Shown piece after piece: positions 21,110 through 32,955 of a DNA stretch of 64,000 nucleotides. The translations under genes and the position numbers were made by a program. This DNA comes from Cladopsammia gracilis. Lineage: Eukaryota; Cnidaria; Anthozoa; Scleractinia; Dendrophylliidae. The notes beneath the pieces were generated by a model, which had not been told where the DNA came from, did not search any database, and saw nothing but the letters and a program-made list of their open reading frames with translations. Numbering within the stretch: the stretch's first letter is position 1; every line of letters starts with the position of its first letter. The stretch spans positions 504,501 through 568,500 of the forward strand of contig JAJGOT010000157.1 of the NCBI GenBank assembly GCA_022457155.1. The letters are read 5' to 3'.

Positions 21110-23036
21110 AGAATTTTCTAAAATTGATGGTGAAATTTGAAACCGCATAGCTTATAAATTAGCTTCCCTGGAATGTACCTGTTTTCTTCAATTTTAGCCT
21201 TAAAAAGTCTTTTATGATAAAATTTTCAAGGATTTTATTCCGCACGCTAAGATGACTAAGACTGTTGTGTAGTTGTAGTTCTGTGAGGCGGCTCGGGGTG
21301 AACCTTCCAATTACTCCTTTATACCCGATGTTTTGATGTTCGCATCAGCCAATGTAAACACATGCGCCGGACTTTCTAAACACATGCGCCGGACTTTCTA
21401 TCTTTTACAAACCGCTGCTCTACTTCAGAGACCAAAAGCTTGTAAAGTAAGGCAACTTCGTTTCCAGGGTGTCTCTGGACAGAAAGAAGAGAGACTCTGG
21501 GAACGTGGTTGGAATCCAAAGAAACTTTGGTGCTGCATCATGGTCAAGCCCAAATCATATACCGTCCAGAAGGACGTCGGACACCTTATTGAGACTTACA
21601 TAACGGTGTAACCGGTTAGCTTTCAGTTGAGGTTTATAGGGGTAGCAGTTTATATAGTTAAATTTAGAACCCAGCAACCCGAGAAGCTAGGTGGTACAGT
21701 GGTACGGTAGACTTTGTAAGCCTAAGCCTACCTGAAGTCACAGCTTCAATCCTGAGTGGGGATTTTAGATTTTCTTTTTTACACTTAAAAATTTATTGAA
21801 AATAAGTGTCGACATTACGTTATATAAGTCTCAATAAGGTGTCCGACGTCCTTCTGGACGCCGGTATGATTTAAGCACAACCCTGCATCAGTGGGGAGGT
21901 GAAGCACTGAAATTGGGTTTCAAGAATGATGCAGAATACTGTAATAAAATTTGTGCGGTGTCTTTTTTTTAAAAAAAGTCAGACATTTCGGGGATAATCC
22001 TTTCGAATTTATCAGTGTTTGCGTTCCCAGAAAGAGGATTTAGTAAGAGGATCAAAGGCTGACGCCGTTTAGGAGGTAAAAGCCTGAGTCAGTACAGACG
22101 AAGGAGTACTATGAACGCTTATTATGTTTTCACAGTTTTTAAATCTCGTAAGGATGGGCCATTTACTAAGAATCAACTGAGTTGATAAAACCAAATTATA
22201 GAGCTTAAATAACTGGTTAAATGGCAAGAAACCGTATACGAGAATACCGTTGCTTGTACGCTAGATCAATTGAATATAAAACTATAAGGTAAAAACTCTA
22301 AACTTTAAAAACTCAATATGTTTCTCAATGCGTTACTTTCCTCTCTACAGGTTTTGGACATGTCGCTCCCCTGACATTTGGTGGTCGTTTTTTTTGCATT
22401 TTCTGTGCCTTATTTGGAATTCCATTAAATTTAGTTGTCCTAAAAACCGTCGGTGAGCGAATCACAAGATATATCCACAATACCATAAAACAAATTGAGA
22501 AGAAGTACTGCAGACGAAGGAACCCCTCCCACGTGGGGATTAAAGCTGCTGGCGTGTCATTCACGATGATGTTGATGGTGCTTCTGGTGGGTGGGGCAGC
22601 AGATATGATCTTTGACGGTTGGACATTTTTTGATGGAGTTTATTTTAACTTTATTGCATACAGTACCATAGGCTTTGGAGATTTATTTCCGCGCGTAGAA
22701 GAAGCCTCGAAACTCGATGAACTTGGTTTCGGCGAAGGTGGCAAGCGTTTGTTCGCTACATTTATCATGATGAGTTTTTTGATCGTAGGATTGTCTGTCA
22801 CATCAACAGTTATATGTTCAATACTAAGCGCTATCGAAGAAATGTCACAGGTTCCGGCAACCTGGAGAAGTATAAGTCGATCAACTATATTTAGTCAAGA
22901 CGATTCGGTTAAGTTAGAAAGCATCAAACAAGAAACAGATAAAGGAGAGCGGCAAGATTGGAAGAAGCAAATCAATGACAACTGTAACAATTCTGAACTG
23001 AATTGTCAAGAGAGTGACAAAAATAATCCCGGTTGA
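19853..23036 (+). CDS. Two-pore-domain potassium channel (KCNK family)
   Basis: Two exons, 19853-20165 and 22351-23036, join in phase 1 to give 332 residues. This is a plasma-membrane leak channel in which each subunit supplies two pore loops and two subunits make one pore. TM1 is about residues 13-33. An extracellular cap (34-88) has an N-glycosylation sequon at Asn59. Pore loop 1 ends in TTMGFGH (102-108). TM2 is about 116-136 (FCALFGIPLNLV), TM3 about 170-190, pore loop 2 has YSTIGFGD (208-215), and TM4 is about 238-262. The charged tail has no obvious domain. Filter 1 reads MGFG where TIGYG is usual. The cap has no cysteine, so the inter-subunit disulfide of many family members is absent. 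The intron splits the first filter-1 glycine codon, an intron position I recall as shared across KCNK genes. A 5' non-coding exon probably starts after the acceptor ending at 19558. The subfamily cannot be assigned with confidence. Confidence 0.9.
21018..21109. repeat. TTG and TTA trinucleotide microsatellite
   Basis: A run of TTG units changes to TTC and then TTA units in the K2P intron. Confidence 0.95.
21552..21872. mobile_element. Inverted-repeat element with a tRNA-like core, about 320 bp, K2P intron
   Basis: Left arm: AAATCATA, then GTCCAGAAGGACGTCGGACA and CCTTATTGAGACTTACATAA. The right arm is the complement, ending near 21872. Arms are about 55 bp and nearly identical. The middle, 21690-21785, resembles a tRNA-type promoter (GTGGTACAGTGGTACGGTAG as box A region, AGCTTCAATCC as box B region) followed by a T-run. 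It lies in the single intron of the potassium channel gene. Confidence 0.65.
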
Positions 23037-23139
23037 ACACATGAGCTGAAATATATATACCAACTTCTCTGCAGATCAGAGGCTTACGGAGCGTCGGGAA
23101 AATTGAACGATGTGCGGGGAGGCGCAAAAGATGAGAAGA

Positions 23140-23632
23140 TGTGGATGAAATCATAACTTGTGACCATTCAAATGAAAACGATTGAGCAATACTTGGCTGT
23201 GGTGCTGTAATGCTATACAAGAGGTTTCAACTTTTTAGTCTTTGGATGAAATCCTCAAATTATTTAAGACACTAAAATAAAAGCCATCCCCCCCAGCAGT
23301 ACTTTTCTGTGGTATTGTTCATTATGCTGAACAGGCTTCTAACTTTTGAGTCTGTGGATGAAATCCTGGTGTGACCATTCAAATGAAAGCTATTGAACAG
23401 AACTTTCCTGTGGCAATGTTATTATGCTGTACAAGGTGGTTCTAACTTTTGAGTCTGTAGATGAATTCCTAAAGTGTGATCATTCAAATGAAAGTTACTG
23501 AGCAGTACTTTCCTGTGATACTGTTTATTATGCTGTACAAGGTGGTTGTAACTTTTGAGTCTGTGGATGAAATCCTAAAGTGTGTTCATTCAAATGAAAG
23601 CTACTCAGCAGTATTTTGTGGTGCTTTAACCC
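23140..23632 (+). repeat. Tandem repeat of about 110 bp in the K2P channel 3' region
   Basis: Between four and five diverged copies follow the channel stop codon. Each includes GTGACCATTCAAATGAAAGC, a stretch near CAGTACTTTCCTGTG, then TATGCTGTACAAGGTGGTT and TTTTGAGTCTGTGGATGAAA. The second copy carries an extra AATAAA (near 23275) and a short C-run, so a polyadenylation site may lie inside the array. The array runs directly downstream of the gene and is probably transcribed as 3' UTR. Confidence 0.75.
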
Positions 23633-24418
23633 CCGTTTCTCTCAGATGGAGTGGTTAAGACTTTTTCCATTGACCAGGACAGGGATGGGATAGAATAATA
23701 AACTAAACGCATGCTGAACTAAAGGTTATTTTTTTACTTTGAATTTTTTAAACTTACTTTTCTGTCGCACACGTTAAATAAAATACCGGTACATGACTCG
23801 CGTGTCCGGACTTTAAAAAGCCAAGTTTTCCCTTTTCAAAACATTGTTATTGACCACCAACATTTTACAACAAAATTTTAAACTGTCACGACATATCAGT
23901 CTGAGAGAGAGAGTGTACAATCCTTTCCATTTGACTGCATACTTGAACCCATGTCAAAATTAAGCTCTATAGTATTTTCCTGGATATATTTCGCGTTAGC
24001 AGTCCCCATAACTCCGATCGTCCGTGGAAACCAAAAACGGTTCCAGTTATCAAGGGTTGGATTCTATTGCAAATACATCTCTGGCTTACATGTCTGGCTG
24101 TTCGACTGCGTTCTTTTGTGTCAAATACAAATACTTTAACGCTAGCGCTGCTGCTGTTGTCACCATAACTGCATGTTCTCTAATATGGTTATCGTTCGAA
24201 TGTGCATCTTTGTGTTAAACTTGCAATCCCCACAGGTTGTCCTTACAATTACGGCGCATGCCTTCTCCAAAATGAATTAAATAATAATTTAACTTCTGGT
24301 TCACGTAGTTCCAGGTATTTTTCTTGAGTTGGACGAATGTATTATCGCACATGTTTGACACCACAATTCAGCTCTATGATTTCTCCAAAGTAGAACCATT
24401 AAAATTCTGAACACAGTT
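23633..24418. other. Tail-to-tail spacer between K2P and nucleotide transporter genes
   Basis: The two genes converge here with about 0.8 kb between the 3' repeat and the transporter stop codon. Short frames at 23951-24218 overlap in two phases and show no family. An AATAAA near 23697 could serve the channel transcript. Confidence 0.5.
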
Positions 24419-27400
24419 TCAGGCGATTTTCTTCGCTGTTGCAAATGTAAGAAAAACCAAAGCACCCAATACGAGAAGGACGGCGTTCAGATTAAAAACA
24501 CTGTCCCAACTGTGGAAAACTTCCAACAAATAACCCGTGATTAGTGTACCAACAATGCCTAAAAAAAGATACAAAACCAATCATATTGATATTTGTGAAG
24601 AAAGAAATTGCCACAAAGGGAACATGAGACCGAAAGAAGGAATTGTGACGAGGGCACGACGTTTCTGGGAAAAATGACCCGCGCCTCGTTACACTTCTTA
24701 TTTCTTATTTGAAAACAGACAGTTAGAAACTGCTGTTCGTCCAAACAAACAAAATTTCATTCAGTGTTGCTTTCTAAACCAAAACAATAAAAAAAGACTT
24801 GCAAGTTGTTGTTACATTATCATTAATTATTGAAAACTATCGTTTTTGATGTTTTTTTTTACCATACCAAAAAACTCTAAAGCGATGTTATTCCATGGAG
24901 CAATTCAACGTACCTGAAAATGCTCCTGCAGAATTCATTATACCTAAAAGTACACAAGAATAAAATGCATAAAAATAATCAAGTGAATATAAACCGTGTA
25001 TATTAACAGGCAGTTTGTGCAAGAAATCCATAATTATGGCTAATACACAATCTGTCAAGCAGAACAAGGTCATCCTTACACAACAACGCATTTTAATAAT
25101 GAGCCTGTAGTGGTAATACTGATATGTCTCTAGTTTACAGATGAATTCAAGATAGTAAGGAGAGTTCTTACCAAAGAGCGTTCCTGCAAACTTGGGTGAC
25201 ATGTCTTGGGGTGTAACAGGAGATCCGGCATTCCCCAATGCATTCAGACTCATTGCCATCATCATACAAAACAATGCCTGACTGAATGAGCCGGCTTTGT
25301 TAATGAGTATCATGAAAAACGCCCCACCGCACATGGACAGAGTCTGTTAGACGAAAAATATTTAATAAATAATTTGTTTCATTTGTAAATACCTGCAATT
25401 GTTACCTCTCAACCGTTTATGCTCAAATAGTGATTAACAAATTTCTCCTTGTATGTAATATCAATGGTTAATCGACCTGAGAGGTCATGGGAATTACATG
25501 TAAGTTGATGATCACCCAATTTTCTCCCAACTTGTTCTTTAAGAAACATACATGTGTGGGGCCAAGAAGAGAAAATTTGTATTTTGATATTAGGGGTTAA
25601 AAGGGTAAAGTATAAATGAAGTCCCATGGCATGTTCAACTTTCAGTTAACTTGATAATGCTACTAGGGTAACATCCAAATATATTTGATCAATTCGTTTG
25701 TTTACTTTTTTTCTTAACAATGTACATTACCTGAAAAAATTTCCTAACAAATGTTACTGAGAACCCTGTAGGAACAATAAAAGGTCATAATTAACAAAAA
25801 TATAACTGAATAGGCCACTGTATAGGCCATGGTGTCACGTGGTTAAGGTGGCAGACTCTCCATCTGAACGTCAGTGATTTGAGCCTGATTTTTGCTATGA
25901 TAATGATAAACACTCAAAGCCAAGAGCCGAAACTACCATGCACTATTTTTCATCATTTCAATCATAGGAAGACTGTTTTCACATTCGTAAAATAAATGCT
26001 AGCCTCTGAATGAACACCTGTAGCATGCCATCTGAGAATGATAAGAGGGGGTTGTATTTACAGGATAGTATGATAATAACAATGCTGGAAAGTAACTTTC
26101 AGGTGGAATAGCATCCCATCTAGGCGCACAGAGATGTAGAGAGGGTGGGTCTGATATATTATTTTAAAATAAATAAATAATCTTTATTGTTGATAAAAAG
26201 ACTAATAACAAATGTATGAGGTTACATGTATAACAATAAGAATTATAAGGGATATAAACTAAACTAAACTAAACTAAACTAGAATTAGACTAACACATTC
26301 AATAAAGTTAAAAAGGCATCTATTTACAAAATGTACGCTTAAATCGTTCAGCACGCACCTTTGGAAGAACAAAGTCGTGGCCACGATCTCATAATTTCCT
26401 TCCTCTTTTGGGGGGTAGGTGGTCACTTAATTCATTATTGGGGTTATCAGTTTTTTAATTGGTGCATTGCTAATGACAGCTCTTTTTTTTCACATTTTGA
26501 TGAAAAAAAAAGATGAATATTTTATATTGACCACTCACCTTTTCTAATCATGCAATCAGCCACACGTCCTACTATCAGTGCAACAGGAAAATACATGAGC
26601 CAGGGAAGAACATTAAATACCCATTTCTACAAAGAAATAAATAGTGATAATATCAGTACAAACAACAACAACAGCAGCAAAAAGAAACATCTGACAGAAA
26701 AAGTATCAAACTGTGGGTGTTTTGATAAAAACTAAATATTTTATGCCGGGGAACCAACTGTTAACATGTACATTTTGTAAAATAAATGTCGTCACTGACT
26801 GCAATGACATGTATCATCTACAATCACCAAAATTCATTAAAATTTTCCATACTTGCTTATATTTTGTAAGTATACCATTGGGATGCATTATTGAAGGAAT
26901 AGTAAATGTCACTAAGTACATTGTTGAGTTATCATGCAGGCCGGAATTTTATAAACCACAAATGAACTCCTCAGAGAAGCACAGGCAACAGGCAGTGCTG
27001 CTCACACAGCTCAGGTGTTTTTTTTTTTACTTCCCAATTGCTTACATAACTCAACTTGTAAGGCATGAAAAGCAAGTTTACTATTTCATTTATAAAATGT
27101 CTTATGATTTGCACGAGTTTGTCCCAGTGGCATAGGGCCCATGTTTTATGATGGTATAATGAACTTCATCTGAACATCACCAAAGTAGTAGTAGTAGTAG
27201 TATAATGTGTAATGTGTAGAGTGAAGACATGATCCTTACTGTTGTGTAAGATCATTAATTTTCTTCACTTTACATTCCCTATCTGCAGTTCATTTCATAT
27301 GATTCATTCAGATACCTAATTTGTCAATATGGAACATGTAGCTTACCTTACTTCCGGGGTAATGCTCTTCAAAGTACATAGGAAGCCATGCAAACACATT

Positions 27401-30400
27401 CCAGAATGCGCATCCCTGGCAGAAATGTGCTATAACAAGGCCCCTGAAATGAGTTTTTCAAATGAAACATTATACATGTACATGGCAATTCCTGTTTTCA
27501 TGAGAAGCTTTGTAAAAGTGTAAATTCTGTCAAGTGTGATCATCCAGGTTAATGTAGTTCTGTTCTGAAAAGAATTGTTGTTATTGACATTGACTGAAGT
27601 TTCAACAACCTGAGAGGAAGTCATCTTCAGAGTCATGTGAATTGTATAACATCATATATATTATTAACTTTTGATCACTGTTTAGATTTGTAAAATTTTA
27701 ATATATTCATTGTAATCATTGAATTACTTAAAAAAAAACTCAATAAAAAAACTGATCATCAAGTTAATGTGGAGGAGCAGTGATACGTCTAGTGTCTTCA
27801 CATTACAGAAGTTCGCGTGAAAAACTTGACATTGATTTTTTTTTTGCAAAATTTTTACTACAGCCAGGTAATGAATTACTCGTGTCAGAAATGCAAAAAA
27901 AAATGGGGGCTCACTGACTTTGTTTCGAGAGATAAGATATCTGAAAGGCGACATGACTAATTTTGAAAAATCGGTTTCCTTACTCAATGTGGCCCCAATG
28001 TCTGTTAGTCTAAAAATATTGTAAATCAATCTTCAAAAAACAACTTTCTATGCCATAATAATATGGCTCTGTTAAGCACATTAAATCAACTTGTCATGTC
28101 CCTAAAAGTAAACCTAATCTTTAACAAGTCAAGAGCATTTTGCAAACCCTCAGACAGTCGCAAGTTGGGATTTAAACTTCCTACATTGATTTTTTGTCCA
28201 TTTTTTCACAATATGTCAAGAATTAGTAAAGAAAATTGTCTATCGCCAAAAAAGAAGGGGTCACCGATCATCCAAGCAAGTTAACTATAAGTAAAGTTAA
28301 TGCAACAGCTACCATCCCTTTATGTGTTTAGACTTCTTCCTTTTTGCGTGCTCCTGCATGGCATGGCATGGCATTGCAACAGGGATTGCGTGCGCAGTAA
28401 GGATGTGCATAAACAATTAGCACAATTAGGGTTACTCATGTAAGCACCATCTTAGTGATTGTACAATCATGTATAAACGATACAATTCACTCTTCACATC
28501 TAATAATATTAAGACATTTAAGTTAGATCAGGGCTGAGCTGTTGCTAGTTTATTTGCATGTAAAGTTGTCAATATCTTTAACAAGCTATTAAGTGCAAAT
28601 GAGCACTTCATGACTTATGCAAGCCATGTACATATCAATGGCCCAGCTTGTACATTACCTACGTAAGACAAGAGTTCTATAAATAATCCTATTGTCATTC
28701 GCCATCCAGTTGGGTACTAGCAGAATATTACAGATACCACGCAGCTCTTCAGAACCTCTAATTTCATTGGACCCGGGTATCATGCAGCTCTATTGTTTAC
28801 AGGGCTAGGGTCCACTGTTGTGTTGGTTGTTCTACTGCTTTCTCAGCCAATCAGAGAAGACCTTGTAATAGCTGTGTACTGTCCCATAATATTAGGGAAG
28901 GGGTAGAGCAGTGGTACTTCTAGTCACTTAATGCTACAGAAACCAAAGTTACACAGCAACAGTTGTGGGATTTTAATACTCACCACACAGCTGGGTGTCT
29001 TGCAAACACTCCCCATGGTACATTGACTAAAGACGCTCGCTCATAACTACTGGGTTCAACCATTTTAATGTTACCAAGTGCAAACTGTTGTTGCTCTGGA
29101 AGAAGTAAATAGAATCTCCAAAGATATGCCCATAATAATGCCATGAGACCATGAAAAATAAACACACTATGCCAGCCAAACTGGGAAAGAAATATTGAAC
29201 CAAAACTGCCCATAAACAAGGTTCTATGGAGAATGAAAGAAGATATTCAAGATTACTTATAACTAAAACAACAATTTCCTTTAAGTCTATGAAAATAGAT
29301 ACATGTACAGTGTATTATTCAACTATGCTGTCATTTAACCATATCAGGGCAAGAGAATGTACAAAAATATGCAAGCATATTAACCCTAACCCTAACCACT
29401 GTACCATATCAGTTTGACAGGTTAGGAACAGAGTGAAGTTAGTTGTAAGTGTGCGCACTCAGGATGAGAGTGAAATACTGGGCAAAAAAATAAATCCCAT
29501 ATTTGATAGTTTGACAGATAATACGCTTGGATATTTTACTCATTGCTCACATTTTTCCTTAACCCTACGGAGCTCAGAAAAATACTACGCAACTCATAAA
29601 AATTAATATCCACACATATTGCCTGTCAAACCATGAAATAAGGTGTATTTATTACACTTTGAAAGCCCCCTATCTTATGAATCATTGTCTGGGAAATGAC
29701 TGCAAAAAAATTCAGTTGCTTCAAGTTGATCAGCAAATGTACTGACTGTGTCATGTGTTGCTGAACTTTGAACAAAGCTGATTAATGTGCTAAATATCAT
29801 AAATTAAACGAGAGCCTACCTCTAATCCCTATCAAAAACATTTGACACAGTCACATTAGATTTGCTTTGTTAAATGTTCACCAAAAATGAAGCTTTTCAT
29901 TTTAGTAATAATTATTAGTAATTAATATTATCCTTGGATTTGTGCATGGCACTACTTAGGTCCCTGGCAAGTATAGATGCTTGGCAAGGGGCACAGCTGT
30001 GCAACAATGTAGTGCACCACAGCTCAATTAAAGAGGGGCTTTTTCAAAGTCCAGGTACAAGTTAGAACAAACAGTATAATATTGCATACAAGTACTTACC
30101 CTACTGGGCCACCAGCAAATATTGTACTTGTTAAAAATGTTCTGTCTTTAATTGGAATTCTTTTAGCTATGATGTTTGTTAAAGAAGGATAGTGCAGACC
30201 TGAAAAAAGGAGATGTTTCATATTATTTATAAGCTAACAGGAGTAACTAATAATTACACTGAACTCTCTCTGAGCCAGATACTCTTGGGACCAACTCAAA
30301 CTGTCTGCTTTACAGAGTGCTGCAGTATTTTGAAGGTGTCTGCCTAAAAGAGAGTTAAGTTACAGACAAACAAGTGAAATTCAGAGACTTTGCCTTACAG

Positions 30401-32955
30401 AGGTGTCTGCCTTGCGGGAGTTGACAAATCCTTTTAACCCTTTAAGCCCCAAGGGTTTTTGTGTTTTTGAGCAATTTCCTGCATACACACGCGCCATAGG
30501 CTTTCGTGACTCCATATGTGAAGTTACCATTGAAAGTGCTGCTGTTCTAAAATACTGAAGGCTCGAGTTTACTGGAAACGTCATTGTGACGTGGTCATTT
30601 TGCTTCGTTCTCAATAAAGGCTTCAATATTATGTTTCTGCGATTTTTGGTACATGTAAGTTTACAGCCATTTTTCATCTTTAGTAGCTGCCTGATGAGCA
30701 TCATTAAGCTTGAAGGTAGTTCAGAGTCCAGTTTCTCAATGAAACGAGTTAGGTGTTGTACTTCGTTAACGAATTTGGCTCACTGCTTGTTGAACTGGAA
30801 AAATGGCCGCCATGAAACGAAGTAGCCTTTGGGACTCGACTCTGGATGAATTTCTCGACCTACCATGGCATATTTTGGAAGTTGCGACCACTGAAGAACA
30901 CAACAAGCGCGAAATTTCGGTGGTAGGTCAGAGTGGCTGTGGACTTAGTATAAATATGAAATGTGTGGGGGAAGAAATTAACCCTGTCCAAAATTCTTGC
31001 TATTTCCCGGCATGCAGTGTGGTGGTGATGTTGAAAATCGAGGCAAGGCCAGGATGCATTAGAACGAGAGACTGTAGCTCGGCCCGGGCAACGAATAAGA
31101 GCAAACAAAATCACTTCTAAGGTAGGACTAGGACTGAATTAATTTTTGCTATGAATGTTGACTTTTGGGTTTGCAACGATGATTTCAATAAAAAAAACTG
31201 AAGGCAAAAACATGATTTTTGTTGCTTTTCTATGACGTTAAAAACGGTCATTTTTGTTCTTGTCAAAATTCAAATGCTAATATTTTGCAAAAATTGCTGA
31301 CTTTTTTGTGTTTATTGGGTATCTCAATTGAAAGAACTTTCTAGTCAATGCTCACAACTGATAGTTAGGGCAATGTTCGCACGATTGAGGAAATTGCAAC
31401 GTTTTTAAAAGCAGTGGGTCTTGTAGTGCCATTTGGCACTCTTGGGGGTTAAAGGGTTAATTTAATTTGTTTTATTGCTTTTGAACGTTTTTCTCTACCC
31501 TGTGAGCAGATGGTTTCTCCTACCCTACAAACAAGAGAGAAACTGATAATAATAGCTATGTCATAGCATAGCATTTGGTGAAGGAGAAACCAACTGCTTG
31601 CAGGGTAGTTTTTGTAAAATTGCCAATGCATATTATTACTGATCTTACTGCTCAGTTTAGCCATGTTATTTTTATAGTTGTGTTATGGTAGTTACTTTGT
31701 CCCTACCCAGAAATTAAAATTTGTCTTTGATGACCAACCTTGTGAGAGTCCAGTGCACATTCTTGCAGCTAGCATTATCATTGTTGGAGATACAAAAAAT
31801 ACTGAAGACACAGGAAGGAATGGTACCAGGAGGGTTAATATTGACCAAACAATGGCTGCAGATCCTAAAATCACCTCACCGCCATATTTATCACTTAAAA
31901 AACCACCAACAATTTGCGCGGGCATGTATCCCCAGAAGAACGCAGACATAACTGCTCCCTGTGAAAAGAAAAGATATATAATATTTAGATGTCAGATGCA
32001 TAGTAAGAGCACAGCCCCTATAACCCCAAAAATACCATAATAATCTTATGTGCAGGCTCAGCCTCACTGGGGTGTAATTATTCAAGTCTCCTTTGTTAGA
32101 ATAGCACAATGGCATTCAGAGTACATGTAGGAACGCTAGGACGTAGCATTGTGTGTTTGTATACAAATGTGCACCGTGTACAATTTTCCAAGCATGTACG
32201 ACGACCTGACTGATGTCATAAAACCTAATACTGTATTTTTTCAATTAAACGCCGCTGGCGTTTATTTCAAACTTGGCCTAGTGGACCCGGCGTTTCTTTG
32301 AATCAGTACTTTTTTCTTGCCCACCATTTTTAAAGAAAGGATTATTATTTGTTTTTCTTGGCAGCCGTGTGCCTCGCCCTTGAATATTAAGTTTATTATA
32401 CCACAAATAAACGTTTGAGGGGCTTACTTACAACTTCCTCTATTATACCCGGCGTTTATTCGGTGCCCGGCGTTTAATCGAGAAAATACGGTACAATACA
32501 ATACAACCTAACACCACCTAACACAATAATTATACATCACAATACAGTCGTCGTACACGAGCCATGACCCAAAAGAAAACAAACAAGCATTTTCACAGTT
32601 TCTGTTGGCTATTAAATCTGCCTAGTTCTACTTTGCACTGCAGTTGCGAAAGCAATGGCAAAGACCTCTGAAGTGAGTTTAGCATAAGCTTATATATAAG
32701 GGCTATGCAGGGTAAATGAAACCCCCAAAATACCACCAAACTTACATCAATCTCCTTATCCCATTTCATGTCTGAGCTCATGGCCGCCATACACAACGGA
32801 ACAGCTGATCTTGTCGCGTACAACAACAGAGTACCACAAAACATAGCCACTATCCAATGCCTTCTCTGGTTCTCGGGCCACTGAAATGCCGTGTCTCCTT
32901 TGTGATTTTCATTGCCCATGTCGATCTTCAAACGTATGGGCGTCGAAGATGTCAT
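24419..32955 (-). CDS. SLC17A9: Vesicular nucleotide transporter-like, SLC17A9 family, ten coding exons
   Basis: Exons in transcript order are 32746-32955, 31739-31958, 30100-30199, 28984-29223, 27347-27443, 26539-26626, 25731-25765, 25172-25343, 24914-24943 and 24419-24558. They total 1332 bases, 443 residues, close to the human SLC17A9 length of 436. All junctions are GT-AG and all phases agree. SLC17A9 loads ATP into secretory vesicles using the membrane potential and chloride. Visible family blocks are LLLYATRSAVPLC (TM1), FFWGY then GGFLSDKYGGE (major-facilitator motif A, residues 88-98), GLHYPSLTNI, FGWHSVFIFHG, a VPWGVFARHPAVW loop, FAWLPMYFEEHYPGSK, KWVFNVLPWL, QDMSPKFAGTLFG, NSAGAFSG and SWDSVFNLNA at the C-terminus. 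Two exons are only 35 and 30 bases. Met1 could be replaced by Met13. Introns hold a TTAA-flanked element (30438-31456) and other repeats. A sialin-type SLC17 member is the alternative, but block spacing fits SLC17A9 best. Confidence 0.9.
25830..25895 (+). repeat. Weak tRNA-like sequence
   Basis: GTCACGTGGTTAAGGTGGCA followed by GTGATTTGAGCCTGAT resembles a decayed box A and box B pair. It lies in the intron between transporter exons 6 and 7. Evidence is weaker than for 51878-51960. Confidence 0.25.
26257..26281. repeat. AAACT pentamer tail
   Basis: Five AAACT units end a stretch of A/T-rich sequence in a nucleotide transporter intron, resembling the pentamer tail of the LINE copy at 10510. 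It may mark a tail-only LINE fragment on the minus strand. Confidence 0.5.
30438..31456. mobile_element. TTAA-flanked element of about 1 kb, piggyBac-like ends
   Basis: The left edge is TTAA (30434-30437) then CCCTTTAAGCCCCAAG; the right edge is CTTGGGGGTTAAAGGG then TTAA (31457-31460). TTAA duplication with CCCTTTA-type ends is the pattern of piggyBac. The body has a 105-codon frame at 30803-31120 beginning MAAMKRSSLWDSTLDEFLDL, with no transposase motif I recognise. It is probably a non-autonomous derivative. It lies in the intron between exons 2 and 3 of the nucleotide transporter gene. Confidence 0.75.
30803..31120 (+). pseudogene. Unrecognised 105-codon frame inside the TTAA-flanked element
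   Basis: The frame begins MAAMKRSSLWDSTLDEFLDL and has regular codons for about 75 residues before losing complexity. No family is recognised. Because it is enclosed by the ends of a DNA element it may be a remnant of a transposon-encoded protein or a captured fragment. It may equally be chance. Confidence 0.3.
32229..32493. mobile_element. Inverted-repeat MITE with GGCGTTTA arms, 265 bp
   Basis: Left end TACTGTATTTTTTCAATTAA then ACGCCG; right end CGGCGTTTAATCGAGAAAAT then ACGGTA. Each arm also repeats CGGCGTTTATT. TA borders suggest a TA target duplication, as in Tc1/mariner-type elements. It lies in the first intron of the nucleotide transporter gene. Confidence 0.7.

Noticed and set aside
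27190..27205. GTA trinucleotide run as a regulatory site
   Set aside because: Five units only, consistent with ordinary slippage.
29384..29400. Interstitial telomere-like repeat CCCTAACCCTAACC
   Set aside because: Only two to three units inside an intron; too short to claim a telomere remnant.
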